DNA from: Sphingobacteriales bacterium
GTDB taxonomy: Bacteria > Bacteroidota > Bacteroidia > Chitinophagales > UBA2359
NCBI GenBank assembly: GCA_016700115.1
Contig: CP064999.1
Coordinates: 5,637,501-5,701,500 of the forward strand
Length of the DNA: 64,000 nucleotides
Direction: 5' to 3'
In this document: positions 54,480-64,000 of the stretch, piece by piece
Layout of the letters: every line of letters starts with the position of its first letter
How positions within the stretch are numbered: the first letter of the stretch is position 1
Notes under the pieces: generated by a model
Told to the model about the DNA's origin: nothing
Seen by the model: only the letters and a program-made list of their open reading frames with translations
The model's database searches: none
Translations under genes and position numbers: made by a program

Positions 54480-55760
54480 TTACTGTTGTGGAACTACAAA
54501 TCCGGTATATGGATTATTGGCATTCCATCGGTTTCGGTCTGCCGTATTGACTTGACCGTCCATGTTAAAGTCCTGATTTTTATATACATTAGTACTGGGG
54601 TTGTTGGCGTTCCAGGAGTTACGGTCAGACGTATTGACATTGTTATCGCCATTGGCATTACCGGTACGCATTACCCATTTTTGGGTTCCACCGGTTCCAA
54701 CTGTTTTTTGTTGGGTGTATGTTGTCGCACCAATTGTAATACTTTGGTTGGTAAGACCAAAATCATAAGGAGAAACGTTAGGCAAAACAATCGTTGAACT
54801 TGAAGCAGTCGGAATATGAGTTCTGTGACGTACAATAATATAATAGCTGCCTCCCGGAGTTAAAGAGTTAAAGGTTACGCCCGTCGTACTGCCGCCTGTA
54901 GGATCGGTAACCGTTCCGTTTTGTAAAACTATGGCTGCTTTTCGTTCGACAATTGTCCAGGTGGTTCCGCTCAAAGTAGCAACAGAAACCAATACCCAAT
55001 CCACCATATCCGTAGGAATTGCAGCGAGAGATTCTGTACCTGTATAGTTCCAGGGAGTTTGGTTGTAGGGTTGAAGCAGGGGAACCAAATTAGAGGTATT
55101 TAATGATTTGTTCATAATACCTGTAGTAGTATTATAAGGTCCTTCTAAATGAGCTTTAAGTTGTACTATAGTACCTACCACTGAACAAGCCGATACTCCA
55201 CCACTAAACGGACTACTTGTTCCAAGTGTGTGAGAATTTGCGGGGTTATTTGTTTGATCGTTAAAACCGGTATAAGTAGTATTAAAGGAAATGTTAGCAG
55301 TTCCGGCACTATTTACGATAGTAAAACAAAACTGGGCCATATTTGTCCAAGCTGTACTTGTAACATCAGTTGTTGGAGTTCCGGCACCTGCTCCTAAAAG
55401 TACATTAAAATTTCCTTCTCCAATATTACCTTGTTCCAAAGAAGAAAACTGTGGGGCAAAACCATAGCCGCTTCCTGTACTAAAAAGTGCATCACTTCCT
55501 GCTGTTTTCACCGGATTGTTGATCACATTGGCATTGTATTGAAAAAACGCGGTACTATTACCTATTTTAAAGGTGCCGGTTTGGGCACGAACCTGCAAGG
55601 TAATACAAAAGGTAGTTGGGGTTCCTGAAACACAGTTTACCACCGGATTAGCAAACTGTACATTCACTACACCTGCATTTACCTGATTTGTACTTGCAAA
55701 AACCAATATCATGCAAGCGATCCAGGTTAAACGATTAATTAAAGTTGCCTTAAACTTCAT
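54480..55760 (-). CDS. Exported cohesin-like protein with C-terminal dockerin-like motifs
   Basis: 426 residues from MKFKATLINRLTWIACMILV; this Met is chosen because the signal peptide begins here, not at the upstream frame start. A cohesin-like domain lies at about 27-190 (FANPVVNCVSGTPTTFCITL, AFFQYNANVI, AWTNMAQFCFTIVN). A middle beta domain follows (LKAHLEGPYNTTTGIMNKSL, IIVRHRTHIP). The C-terminus has two calcium-loop motifs, NGDNNVNTSDRNSWNANNP and DFNMDGQVNTADRNRWNANN, the duplicated EF-hand pattern of type I dockerins. No T9SS sorting domain is visible. It sits upstream of the two cohesin-like giants. Confidence 0.78.
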   Translation of the reverse strand: MKFKATLINRLTWIACMILVFASTNQVNAGVVNVQFANPVVNCVSGTPTTFCITLQVRAQTGTFKIGNSTAFFQYNANVINNPVKTAGSDALFSTGSGYGFAPQFSSLEQGNIGEGNFNVLLGAGAGTPTTDVTSTAWTNMAQFCFTIVNSAGTANISFNTTYTGFNDQTNNPANSHTLGTSSPFSGGVSACSVVGTIVQLKAHLEGPYNTTTGIMNKSLNTSNLVPLLQPYNQTPWNYTGTESLAAIPTDMVDWVLVSVATLSGTTWTIVERKAAIVLQNGTVTDPTGGSTTGVTFNSLTPGGSYYIIVRHRTHIPTASSSTIVLPNVSPYDFGLTNQSITIGATTYTQQKTVGTGGTQKWVMRTGNANGDNNVNTSDRNSWNANNPSTNVYKNQDFNMDGQVNTADRNRWNANNPYTGFVVPQQ

Positions 55761-55872
55761 AGCTATGATTTTAAGTTTTATTGATTTTGTTGATTTTAAT
55801 TCCTGTTTTCTTCCTATCTGTTTTAAATTCCTACAATTACGGCACAATGTATAAACATTATGCGGTTTTAAA

Positions 55873-55880
55873 CAAAGTTA
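55873..55880 (-). promoter_or_regulatory. Possible -7 element for the cohesin/dockerin-like gene
   Basis: TAACTTTG on the minus strand matches TAnnTTTG, about 113 bp before the start codon at 55760. No clear -33 box is visible. Confidence 0.35.
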
Positions 55881-56549
55881 ATTCTCTTTGTTAAATAAAT
55901 CTGTAAATATTCGACAAATAATGCGTATTGAATATGATTTAATTCAAACGTTGGCCTAAAATTAGCTACTTTGTAATAAACCACAACATTTTTTTAGTAA
56001 AATATTTGTCGGCAACTTTCAAATAAATAATTTTCTATTTACAAAGAGATATTTTGGCGTAAAAATACCATGCTCCTTAATATATTTCAAGAAAAAGTAA
56101 AAAAAATACGCTGTCTGCTTCACATCTGTCTAAACTATACTTTATCAGATAGGTACTGTTAGGTAAAAACCCGTCAATAGCTGCCATTTATATGCTCCCA
56201 AAAATCAAACCAATTTCGAATTTATAGATCTGTTACTTTATTTTATGGACAGTAATGTAATCAACGGCTCCTCCTTAATAATCTAAAATTCAGGCTAAAC
56301 TCCCCTTTTTCTAATTGTTTGCAGTTTTAAAAACTCAGTAAATAATCTTTGTTAAATGTGATTTTCCCCATTCAATCATTTACTAAATCCCAGGTTGAAT
56401 TTTGGTCAACTTCGTTTTAATGGCTCTAAAGAAATATAATAATTCGCCATTGATTTGGCAACAGTTTAATACTATAAGTTCAAAACCTGAAAGATATGTC
56501 TAGATTTGAGTGTAGATAATTCCATATATTAATTATAGGGTAAAAATTG

Positions 56550-56557
56550 TAATTTTG
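56550..56557 (+). promoter_or_regulatory. Candidate -7 promoter element for the M20 dipeptidase gene
   Basis: TAATTTTG followed by C matches the -7 consensus and lies 27 bp before the ATG at 56585. The -33 region is only a weak match. Confidence 0.5.
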
Positions 56558-56584
56558 CGACTTTAGAAAACCAAAATCCAAAAT

Positions 56585-57976
56585 ATGCAAAATACACTGA
56601 AGTATAGTCAGGAAAATAAAGAACGATTTTTAACCGAATTAATCGAATTGTTAAAAATACCATCGGTTAGTGCTGATAGCAAGTATAAACCTGATATTCT
56701 TAAAACCGCACAATTTGTAGCTGATCAACTAAAAGTTGCAGGAGCTGACCATGTTGAGTTATGTGAAACCGGTGGGAATCCTATTGTTTACGGGGAAAAA
56801 ATGATACATCCGGATTTGCCTACGGTTTTAGTTTATGGACATTACGATGTTCAGCCTCCTGACCCGCTCGAATTATGGAGTTCTCCTCCGTTTGATCCGG
56901 TAGTTAAAGACGGAAAAATTTACGCAAGAGGAGCTTGTGACGACAAAGGGCAAATGTATATGCACCTAAAGGCATTTGAAGCTATGATGCAAACCGGTAC
57001 TTTGCCTTGTAATGTAAAATTTATGATAGAAGGAGAGGAAGAAGTTGGTTCTGAAAACCTGGCTCCTTTTGTAAAGGAAAATACCGGTAAACTTCGCTGC
57101 GATGTTATTCTCATTTCAGACACCTCTATGATTGCCAACGATACTCCGAGTATCACTGTTGGTTTGAGAGGATTGACTTATATGGAAGTAGAAGTTACAG
57201 GTCCTAACCGCGATTTACATTCAGGCACTTTTGGGGGAGCAGTTGGCAATCCTATCAATGTTCTATGCCAAATGATTGCTTCACTGCATGACGAAAACCG
57301 GCATATCACAATTCCGGGTTTTTATGACGATGCAGTAGTCATCAATCATGAAGAACAAATTGCCATGAACAAACGTCCTTTTAATCTTGATGAATATAAA
57401 AAATATTTAGAAATTAATGATGTTCAGGGAGAGGCAGGTTATTCAACCATTGATAGAATTAGTATTCGTCCGACCTTAGATGTTAATGGGATTTGGGGTG
57501 GTTATACCGGTGAAGGGGCAAAAACAGTGCTGCCATCAAAGGCTTATGCTAAAATATCAATGAGATTGGTTCCCAATCAAAAATGGGATAAAATAGCTGA
57601 ACTTTTTACTGATCATTTTCTGAACATAGCTCCCGCATGTGTAAAAGTTAAAGTTACCCCTCTTCATGGTGGCGAGGCTGCTGTAACGCCTACAGATTCG
57701 ATTGGTTACAGAGCTGCTGCAAAAGCCCTTGAAACTACCTTTGGAAAATCACCTATTCCAACCCGTGAAGGAGGAAGCATACCTATTGTTGCTTTGTTTG
57801 AAGAAACGCTTAAAGTAAAAACCGTATTGCTTGGATTTGGATTGGATACAGATGCCATTCACTCTCCAAACGAGCATTTCGGGTTGTTCAATTTTTATAA
57901 AGGTATTGAAACAATCCCCTGGTTTTACAAAGAATTCACCAAATTATGGGAAGAAGAAGAAAAGCCTTCAAAGTAA
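56585..57976 (+). CDS. M20 family dipeptidase
   Basis: 463 residues, the usual length for the M20 dipeptidase/CNDP-like group. Zinc-site motifs are intact: VYGHYDVQPPDP (His86, Asp88), ARGACDDKGQ (Asp119/120), MIEGEEEVGSE (Glu151-153), LISDTSMI (Asp around 178) and SPNEHF near the C-terminus. The dimerisation lid is between (RDLHSGTFGGAVGNPINVL). It hydrolyses dipeptides, probably in the cytosol as no signal peptide is seen. It is followed by the DUF5690 membrane protein at a 60 bp gap on the same strand. Confidence 0.92.
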   Translation: MQNTLKYSQENKERFLTELIELLKIPSVSADSKYKPDILKTAQFVADQLKVAGADHVELCETGGNPIVYGEKMIHPDLPTVLVYGHYDVQPPDPLELWSSPPFDPVVKDGKIYARGACDDKGQMYMHLKAFEAMMQTGTLPCNVKFMIEGEEEVGSENLAPFVKENTGKLRCDVILISDTSMIANDTPSITVGLRGLTYMEVEVTGPNRDLHSGTFGGAVGNPINVLCQMIASLHDENRHITIPGFYDDAVVINHEEQIAMNKRPFNLDEYKKYLEINDVQGEAGYSTIDRISIRPTLDVNGIWGGYTGEGAKTVLPSKAYAKISMRLVPNQKWDKIAELFTDHFLNIAPACVKVKVTPLHGGEAAVTPTDSIGYRAAAKALETTFGKSPIPTREGGSIPIVALFEETLKVKTVLLGFGLDTDAIHSPNEHFGLFNFYKGIETIPWFYKEFTKLWEEEEKPSK

Positions 57977-58036
57977 CATCTTGTTAGCCTGATTTTATAT
58001 GTCAGTCAAGTATCCCGCAGCCATAATCATCATTTT

Positions 58037-59317
58037 ATGACTCGATTTTCAATTACAAAATGGCTGCAACGTCAAAACGACTTTGTATTTGCATGCTATG
58101 CCATTTTTGCTGCTTTCGGCACTTACTTTTGTATGTATGCGTTTCGCAAACCTTTTTCGGTCGCTACTTACGAAAATCTGAGTTTTGCTTATGTAGATTA
58201 CAAAATATGGCTGATAGTAGCACAAGTCATTGGATACACTTTTTCAAAATTTACAGGAATAAAAGTGATTTCCGAGCTTGGCCGCAACGGCAGGGCAAAA
58301 CTGTTATTGCTGCTGATTGGTATTGCCGAGTTGGCGTTGTTGCTGTTTGCCGTTGTACCGGTACCTTATAATATAATATGTCTGTTTTTAAACGGAATAC
58401 CATTAGGAATGATATGGGGGATTGTGTTTTCGTATCTGGAAGGAAGGCGGTTTTCTGAAATATTAGGTGCCGGACTGAGTGCCAGTTTTATAGTTGCATC
58501 CGGAGCGGTCAAAACTGTAGGTAAAATGGTGATGACATATTGGGGGGTATCTGAGTTTATGATGCCATTTGTTACAGGCTTAATCTTTTTAATCCCGATG
58601 GTGGTATTTACTTTTTTGCTTAATGAACTGCCACCACCTACACAACAAGATGAGGAACTTCGCACTAAAAGACTGCCTATGGATGCTACAGAGCGAAAAC
58701 GATTTTTCAAAAATTTTGCTTTTGGATTCATAATACTGACCTTGTTTTATGTTCTCCTGACCGCTTTTCGTGATTTCAGAGACAATTTTGCAGCAGAACT
58801 CTGGGGCGCATTAGGATTCGGAAACATGCCTTTTATCTTCACTGCATCAGAAACACCAATCGCTATATTTGTATTGATAATATTGGGAGCAACCATGTAC
58901 ATAAAAAGCAATATCAAAGCGCTTATGGTCTATCATTGGTTGATATTAGGTGGTGCTATAATGATTGGTATCAGCACTTGGCTTTACCAAGCCGGAATAG
59001 TTCATCCGGCTTTATGGATGATATTAACCGGGTTAGGGTTATATGTAGGTTATGTCCCGTTTGGTTGTGTATTTTTCGACCGGCTGATTGCTGCATTTAA
59101 ATTTAGCGGCACATCAGGATTTATGATTTATGTTGCCGATGCTTTTGGTTATCTTGGCAGTGTGGGGGTTGTACTTTATAAAAACTTCGGACAGGCAGAT
59201 TTGAGCTGGCTCAGTTTCTTTATTTCCTCAGCTTATGTAATATCTCTTACGGGAATAGTAGCCATTTTAACTTCAATGCAATTCTTTTATAAAAAACACA
59301 GACAGGAATTTGGTTAA
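58037..59317 (+). CDS. DUF5690 family multi-pass membrane protein (MFS-like)
   Basis: 426 residues with about twelve hydrophobic segments, the size and topology of MFS transporters. Opening region FVFACYAIFAAFGTYFCMYA and FRKPFSVATYENLSFAYVDY, then IWLIVAQVIGYTFSKFTGIK, and later IMIGISTWLYQAGIVHPALW and GFMIYVADAFGYLGSVGVV. It matches the DUF5690 family of Bacteroidota; substrate unknown. It may share a transcript with the dipeptidase, suggesting peptide or amino-acid traffic, but that is only context. Its stop overlaps the convergent nusB stop. Confidence 0.85.
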   Translation: MTRFSITKWLQRQNDFVFACYAIFAAFGTYFCMYAFRKPFSVATYENLSFAYVDYKIWLIVAQVIGYTFSKFTGIKVISELGRNGRAKLLLLLIGIAELALLLFAVVPVPYNIICLFLNGIPLGMIWGIVFSYLEGRRFSEILGAGLSASFIVASGAVKTVGKMVMTYWGVSEFMMPFVTGLIFLIPMVVFTFLLNELPPPTQQDEELRTKRLPMDATERKRFFKNFAFGFIILTLFYVLLTAFRDFRDNFAAELWGALGFGNMPFIFTASETPIAIFVLIILGATMYIKSNIKALMVYHWLILGGAIMIGISTWLYQAGIVHPALWMILTGLGLYVGYVPFGCVFFDRLIAAFKFSGTSGFMIYVADAFGYLGSVGVVLYKNFGQADLSWLSFFISSAYVISLTGIVAILTSMQFFYKKHRQEFG

Positions 59318-60267
59318 TCAAAATCAATCAAACCTCTTCCGGTTTTTAGAATCCTGTTTTCAGACTTTAAGGTTTTCATTATTTTGTCCAGTACTCCGTT
59401 GATAAAGTTTTTGCTACCGGGTGTACTATACATCTTGGCCACCTCAATATATTCATTAATAGTAACTTTTGTGGGAATAGTAGGGAAATATAAAAATTCG
59501 CACAAAGCCATTTTGATCAGGATAATATCAACTTGTGTCAACCGGTCAATATCCCAATGTTGCAGTTGAGGTTCGATAAGTGTTTTTAGTTCTTTGTCAT
59601 ACAACAAAGCTTTCTGAAGTAAATCCTGACTAAATTCTAATTTTTCTTCCCAATCTTCGGGTTGGGAAAAAATATGTAAGGACCCGAGATTGTCTTTTTT
59701 ACCAAATTGATAAATCAAAGTTTTGATAGTATCGGCAACAATTATATTGTCATCTTCCCAATTGCTGAAATGCTCCTCTACATGTGAAACAAATAGTTCG
59801 TCTTTGAACAGAAAATTAAATAAATGGAGGATAATAGAAGCATGTTGAGCAGTTGTAGGCTGTGCGATTTGTGCATATTGCAGGTATCGGCTATCTTTGC
59901 TAAATATCTGATAAAGTTTTTTAACCACTTCATTATCTAACAGAGGGTTGAGCTTTTCCTTTTTTAGAAAATTTGTAAAGGCAGAGTCGGTCTGCAACTT
60001 TTGAATCAAAGGATTGTAATAAAGTTGCAAACTCAGGTTTTTGTCTTCTTCGGTAGGCAGGAATTTTTGCTCGCGGCGCATTTTGTCGGTCTTTACATAA
60101 CTGCCAACTTCCCGCAAAAAATATAATGAATAATGGTATAGGTGATGGGTTTTATCAATATTCTGTAATAGTTGGCGTTTTGCAGAGTCGAAAACATGAT
60201 TTTCTTTCTGTTCACAACCATAAATAATTTGCATGACTTTAACTCGCAGGTGTCTTCGGGAAAGCAT
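59314..60267 (-). CDS. nusB: Transcription antitermination factor NusB
   Basis: 317 residues, about twice the enterobacterial NusB, as usual in Bacteroidota. It begins MLSRRHLRVKVMQIIYG, the RNA-binding start of NusB. A long insertion fills the middle. The NusB helical end is clear: LTQVDIILIKMALCEFLYFP, IPTKVTINEYIEVAKMYSTP and GSKNFINGVLDKIM. With S10 (rpsJ in this window) NusB binds boxA in rRNA leaders. It converges on the DUF5690 gene with a few bases of overlap between stops. Confidence 0.92.
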   Translation of the reverse strand: MLSRRHLRVKVMQIIYGCEQKENHVFDSAKRQLLQNIDKTHHLYHYSLYFLREVGSYVKTDKMRREQKFLPTEEDKNLSLQLYYNPLIQKLQTDSAFTNFLKKEKLNPLLDNEVVKKLYQIFSKDSRYLQYAQIAQPTTAQHASIILHLFNFLFKDELFVSHVEEHFSNWEDDNIIVADTIKTLIYQFGKKDNLGSLHIFSQPEDWEEKLEFSQDLLQKALLYDKELKTLIEPQLQHWDIDRLTQVDIILIKMALCEFLYFPTIPTKVTINEYIEVAKMYSTPGSKNFINGVLDKIMKTLKSENRILKTGRGLIDFD

Positions 60268-60436
60268 AAGAACTATCTAAAATGAAATTTTCGCAAAGGT
60301 ACGCTTTTTTATGGCCGCCTTTCAACTTTTTACCAAATATGTTCGTCCATCTTAAACCATCAGGCGACAATACTCCCAACATGAACATCAATAATTTGGT
60401 TTAATAAATCAGTTTTAGGGAAACTAACTAAATAAA

Positions 60437-62734
60437 ATGCAAAAAATACTTAACGGCATATATTATTCCTTCCCTGTTCAGTTATTGATGCTTCATATTA
60501 AAAGGAATAAACTTTTACTTTCTTTTTGGTTCCTTTTATTTGCCATCGTTACAAATTCCTTTTTGCGACAAGTGGGCGGAGCTTATTTGTTTCTGGACCC
60601 CGAATATTTAGGAGAAGTAAATTTCTGGGGTTTTTTTTGGGTAGGTTTGGCTTTCGGTTTTTTCCTGATTTCCTGGAACATTGCTGCTTATATGAGCAAC
60701 AGTTTCAGGTTTCCGTTTTTGGGAACCTTACATAGCCCTTTTTACCATTTCTGTATCAATAACTGCATCATTCCAATTGCTTTTATAATTACCTATTTCA
60801 TTTCTGTTGCCCGGTTTCAGGAAGCCTTTGAGTTCAAACCTCTGATAGCTACTTTAGAATATTTTGGAGGATTTTTGACCGGTAGTTTACTCATGTTGTT
60901 GCTATTTTCCGTCTATTTTTTCCTGACGAATACCAATATTGATAAGATATTGGATGCTATACAGCGCATAGAAAAGCTGGAACTACCGTTAAACAAATCT
61001 CAGCCACTTAGTCGTCAAACCCGACGAAGCAGCATTAGCAGCAGTTATAAAAAACAAACAAAGGCTGCAAAGCCCAATGAATGGCCGGTGCTTTATTTTA
61101 TCAATCAAAGACTCAGTATCCGACGGGTTCGTTTGACAGAACACTACACAAGACAGAGTTTGCTGGCAGTTTTTCAACAAAATCACAGCAATGCGTTAAT
61201 CGTACAGGGGGTTGCCCTTGCTTTATTAATGCAGTTGGGGTTGCTGATGGATAAACCTGCCTTTCAAATTCCGGCAGCAGCAAGTATGTTTCTTATTTTT
61301 TCGGTGCTAACGGGTTTGCTTGGTGCTTTTAGTTACTGGCTGCAAAGCTGGAGAACTCTTGGTTTATTGATTGCGCTGATTATCCTGAATTTCTTTACCC
61401 GTTATGATATCTTTAATTACGACACAAAGGCCTATGGCTTAAACTATACTTGTGAGCCGGCAACCTATAACTCTGAATCCATTTTAGAAATGTCCGACAC
61501 CACACGGATTCAACATGACTTTGATCAGACTCTGATTACACTTGAAAAGTGGAAAGAAAAAAACATGCCATTAACCCCGGAAAGTCATCAACCCGATATG
61601 ATTTTACTCAATCTGAGCGGTGGAGGGTTAAGATCTGCTCTTTGGAGTATGACCGTTCTTCAAATGCTTGACAGCCTTTTGCAAAGCACCTTATTTGACC
61701 GTACTATGTTGATAGCAGGAGCTTCGGGCGGAATGTTGGCAGGCTCTTATTTACACGAATTACATTACCTGCAAAAAACCAAAGACAGCAGCATTTCTTT
61801 ACACCACCCTTCTTTTGCAGACAATATGGCAGAAGATTATCTTAATGCTCTTATCTTTTCAATTGCCACTAACGATTTGTTTTACCCATTTCAATCTTTT
61901 ACTACTGCCGGACATACTTACCGCAAAAACAGGGCATATATTTTTGAAAAACAACTGTCCTACAACACAAAAGGGGTGATCAATATGGATAACAGGAAGA
62001 TTTCAGACTATTACGAAGCAGAAAAAAATGCAGTTATTCCCATGTTGGTATTAACTCCCACCATCGTAACCGATAGGCGAAAACTCTTTATATCTTCACA
62101 ACCGGTAACTTATCTTACGCGATCGTATAACAAGTATGGCTTTAACCATGATTCGTATGAGGCTGACGGCATTGACTGTGCACAATTTTTTGCCGATCAG
62201 GACGGGCATAACCTGTTGCTCAGCTCTGCTATGCGAATGAGTGCAACTTTCCCTTATATTTTACCTTCCACCTTCTTGCCAAGTAACCCTTCAGTTGAAG
62301 TGATGGACGCAGGATTCAGAGATAATACCGGTTTTGAAACAACTTTTCGGTTCTTGAATGTTTTCAAAGACTGGATTAACCAAAATGTCGGAAAAGTCAT
62401 TGTAGTTTTTATCCGTTCGGATGTTAAAGACAGGGGAGTAAAGCCGCTAACAGAAAGTCTGATTGCCAAAGTGGTGAAGCCGGCAACGGTTTTTATGACC
62501 AACGAAATTCAGGACAACTATGCAGATTACATGGCTACGATTACCGATGAAACCTTATATGGCAAGCTACAGGTCATCAATTTCGAGTACGAACCCTCTG
62601 TCAAAAGTCAAAAGGCAGCAATGAGCCTGCATCTGACCACGAAGGAAAAACACGATATAAAAAATGCGTTGTTTAATCAGCGAAATCAGCGTAATCTAAA
62701 AGAAATGATCAATCTTTTGCAGACAAATGATTAA
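60437..62734 (+). CDS. Membrane-anchored patatin-like phospholipase
   Basis: 765 residues. The first 350 contain several TM segments (LLLSFWFLLFAIVTNSF, FFWVGLAFGFFLISWNIAAY, FGGFLTGSLLMLLLFSVYFF, and two further around 255-315). The patatin domain occupies about 385-740: an oxyanion-hole SGGGLRSALW near 393, nucleophile serine in AGASGGMLAGS near 429, and catalytic Asp in VMDAGFRDNTG near 624. The Ser/Asp dyad is complete. Lipid acyl hydrolysis on the cytosolic membrane face is predicted; substrate unknown. It stands alone after nusB. Confidence 0.83.
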   Translation: MQKILNGIYYSFPVQLLMLHIKRNKLLLSFWFLLFAIVTNSFLRQVGGAYLFLDPEYLGEVNFWGFFWVGLAFGFFLISWNIAAYMSNSFRFPFLGTLHSPFYHFCINNCIIPIAFIITYFISVARFQEAFEFKPLIATLEYFGGFLTGSLLMLLLFSVYFFLTNTNIDKILDAIQRIEKLELPLNKSQPLSRQTRRSSISSSYKKQTKAAKPNEWPVLYFINQRLSIRRVRLTEHYTRQSLLAVFQQNHSNALIVQGVALALLMQLGLLMDKPAFQIPAAASMFLIFSVLTGLLGAFSYWLQSWRTLGLLIALIILNFFTRYDIFNYDTKAYGLNYTCEPATYNSESILEMSDTTRIQHDFDQTLITLEKWKEKNMPLTPESHQPDMILLNLSGGGLRSALWSMTVLQMLDSLLQSTLFDRTMLIAGASGGMLAGSYLHELHYLQKTKDSSISLHHPSFADNMAEDYLNALIFSIATNDLFYPFQSFTTAGHTYRKNRAYIFEKQLSYNTKGVINMDNRKISDYYEAEKNAVIPMLVLTPTIVTDRRKLFISSQPVTYLTRSYNKYGFNHDSYEADGIDCAQFFADQDGHNLLLSSAMRMSATFPYILPSTFLPSNPSVEVMDAGFRDNTGFETTFRFLNVFKDWINQNVGKVIVVFIRSDVKDRGVKPLTESLIAKVVKPATVFMTNEIQDNYADYMATITDETLYGKLQVINFEYEPSVKSQKAAMSLHLTTKEKHDIKNALFNQRNQRNLKEMINLLQTND

Positions 62735-63293
62735 ATCTCTGCATTAAGTTTATGCGCTGAACTTAAAAACTTGATTTCAGTTGCGTAGATTGTTGTTCAA
62801 TGATTGAAGCACGTATTCTGCACCATTTTTTTAGATTTATGCTCATTTTTAGCAGGGAATAATCCGATATTCCGATAACTAAAAAGTACAATATCCCAAT
62901 TATTCAATGAACAACAAACTCGGGAAATATAGATGTTCCGGAGGTTTTATGGTTAGTATCTTTTAGTAAAATAGGAATAACCCTACAGTTGGAATCCAAA
63001 ACATTAACAAAATAATTTGCACAGAATTTTAATGGAAACTTACCCGAGCATTGATGATCATTTTAAGGTATTTGCCCCAAAAAAGCTGTTTTTAAATCAA
63101 ACTTTACCAAAAATGAAATAAGAAATGAACCGTTTCTTTTTTCTTTACTCTTCAAAATTATAATCGTAATCTTTCTTAAAGCTTTTTTAAAAAGTCAATT
63201 TTTTCAGCAAAAAAAGCTATTTTTTCGCTTTAACGGGGGATAATTTTAACCGGTGGGGTAAAAAGAAAGCAAGGATAAAAATTAACCCTTATA
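62735..63293. other. Intergenic gap, no gene recognised
   Basis: 559 bp of AT-rich sequence between convergent genes. Short frames have no recognisable product, and no tRNA, strong terminator or repeat was seen. Confidence 0.6.
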
Positions 63294-63776
63294 CTAATAT
63301 TGCTCAATCTGACTTTGGGAATATTTACAGGTAATCCATTCCGGTTCAAGGCTCATTCCTAATTGCCGGTAAAAGTTGATAGCCGGCGTATTCCAATCCA
63401 AAACATGCCATCTGACCTGTTTAACCTCATGCTCTTTTGCAAATTTGAAAACTTTGTCTATCAACAACTTCCCTATGCCTTTGCCGCGGTGTTTTTCGGT
63501 TACAATGACATCATCTAAGTAAAGGATTTTTCCTTTCCAGGTCGAATAACTATAAAAAAACAACGCCATTCCTGCAATTTCTTTTTCACCATTTGGTACA
63601 ACCAACTCTGCCACCTCTAAAAAATACAAAGGATTTTCTCCAAATCCGTCTTTTTCAAACTGTTCCAGAGTTAATGTTACTTCATCAGGCGCTTTTTCAA
63701 ACAAGGCAAGTTCACAAATCAACCTGTACGCTTGAGCAAGGTCTGATTTTACAGCTTTTCGAATCGTGATTTCCAT
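63294..63776 (-). CDS. GNAT family N-acetyltransferase
   Basis: 160 residues from MEITIRKAVKSDLAQAYRLI, a start chosen because the GNAT fold begins at ITIRKA; an upstream frame extension to 63812 lacks family sequence. The acetyl-CoA pyrophosphate loop is EKHRGKGIGKLLIDKVFKFA, preceded by the YLDDVIV strand and followed by VKQVRWHVLDWNTPAINFYR and LGMSLEPEW. It resembles the spermidine/diamine acetyltransferase (SSAT) group in length and end. The substrate is not determined. Confidence 0.88.
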   Translation of the reverse strand: MEITIRKAVKSDLAQAYRLICELALFEKAPDEVTLTLEQFEKDGFGENPLYFLEVAELVVPNGEKEIAGMALFFYSYSTWKGKILYLDDVIVTEKHRGKGIGKLLIDKVFKFAKEHEVKQVRWHVLDWNTPAINFYRQLGMSLEPEWITCKYSQSQIEQY

Positions 63777-64000
63777 ATTCAAGCAGATTTTTAAAAGGTG
63801 AATTTTATACAAAATGTCCTGAACAGATTGCCCAATCCTTTAAAAACTAAATTAAAAACGAGCAAGTTAACTGAACCGGACAAAGAAAAGAAAAAAGCAT
63901 TTGGTAATTGCATTTAACTTATCTACTTTTGTACAAACACTTAGACAACCTCTAATATTTTTTTTTCGACTTGGCTTATAACAGTGTGTGCCAGAATTTT

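Larger units (their letters stand above)
55761..56584. other. Long intergenic gap with divergent promoters
   Basis: About 820 bp between divergent genes, strongly AT-rich. A TAACTTTG on the minus strand (55880-55873) is a possible -7 element for the dockerin-like gene; TAATTTTG at 56550-56557 serves the dipeptidase. No ORF, RNA gene or strong hairpin was recognised in the remainder. Confidence 0.55.

Noticed and set aside
62735..63293. tRNA or small RNA gene in the gap before the GNAT gene
   Set aside because: No cloverleaf, CCA end or T-loop sequence could be found by eye on either strand.

Overview
The window comes from a member of the phylum Bacteroidota. The evidence is the type IX secretion (T9SS) C-terminal sorting domains, the TAnnTTTG-type promoters, DUF4476/DUF5777/DUF5690 proteins, FKBP lipoproteins and the merged str-S10 ribosomal operon. 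The order within the phylum cannot be fixed from sequence alone; a Saprospiria/Chitinophagia-like lineage is plausible.

Layout. (1) 1-7130: leftward translation operon, rpsL-rpsG-fusA-rpsJ-rplC-rplD-rplW-rplB-rpsS-rplV-rpsC (rpsC cut by the window edge), with a clear promoter at about 7100-7132. (2) 7280-8955: ndk and a divergent nrnA-type DHH phosphoesterase. (3) 9147-33475: about 24 kb of leftward Rhs fragments. I count 13 modules, each made of the conserved end of an Rhs core, a variable C-terminal toxin and an immunity gene, plus two tip-less cores. There is no full-length Rhs gene here, and many cores have no start codon, so this looks like a store of displaced (orphan) Rhs tips. The modules are labelled A to M by ascending coordinate. 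Toxin types are JAMM/JAB peptidase (A, G), HExxH peptidases (B; E, I), a glycine-rich hydrophobic family (C, D, F, H), a PD-(D/E)xK-like nuclease (J) and a second glycine-rich family (K, L, M). Immunity location follows toxin type: lipoproteins for the peptidases, TM-anchored proteins for the hydrophobic toxins, and a soluble protein for the nuclease candidate. A REP-like palindrome recurs at one fixed codon of the core, twice with a DUF559 endonuclease gene. A segmental duplication (16036-19203/23463-26629 and 10064-12240/20811-22997) differs mainly by single-base indels. (4) 33480-36600: mobile-element debris, with an AT-rich palindromic array, an IS66 transposase remnant and an IS1182-like element whose transposase is broken twice. 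(5) 37000-44900: two FKBP lipoproteins, a DUF4476 protein, a biotin carboxylase, and a leftward envelope set (DUF5777 barrel, YceI, OB-fold lipoprotein, two heme-motif lipoproteins). (6) 45050-55760: two giant T9SS-exported cohesin-like repeat proteins and a cohesin-like protein ending in dockerin-like motifs. (7) 56585-63776: M20 dipeptidase, DUF5690 membrane protein, NusB, a membrane-anchored patatin and a GNAT acetyltransferase.

No rRNA, tRNA or CRISPR array was recognised by eye. All family calls rest on motif reading, not database searches.
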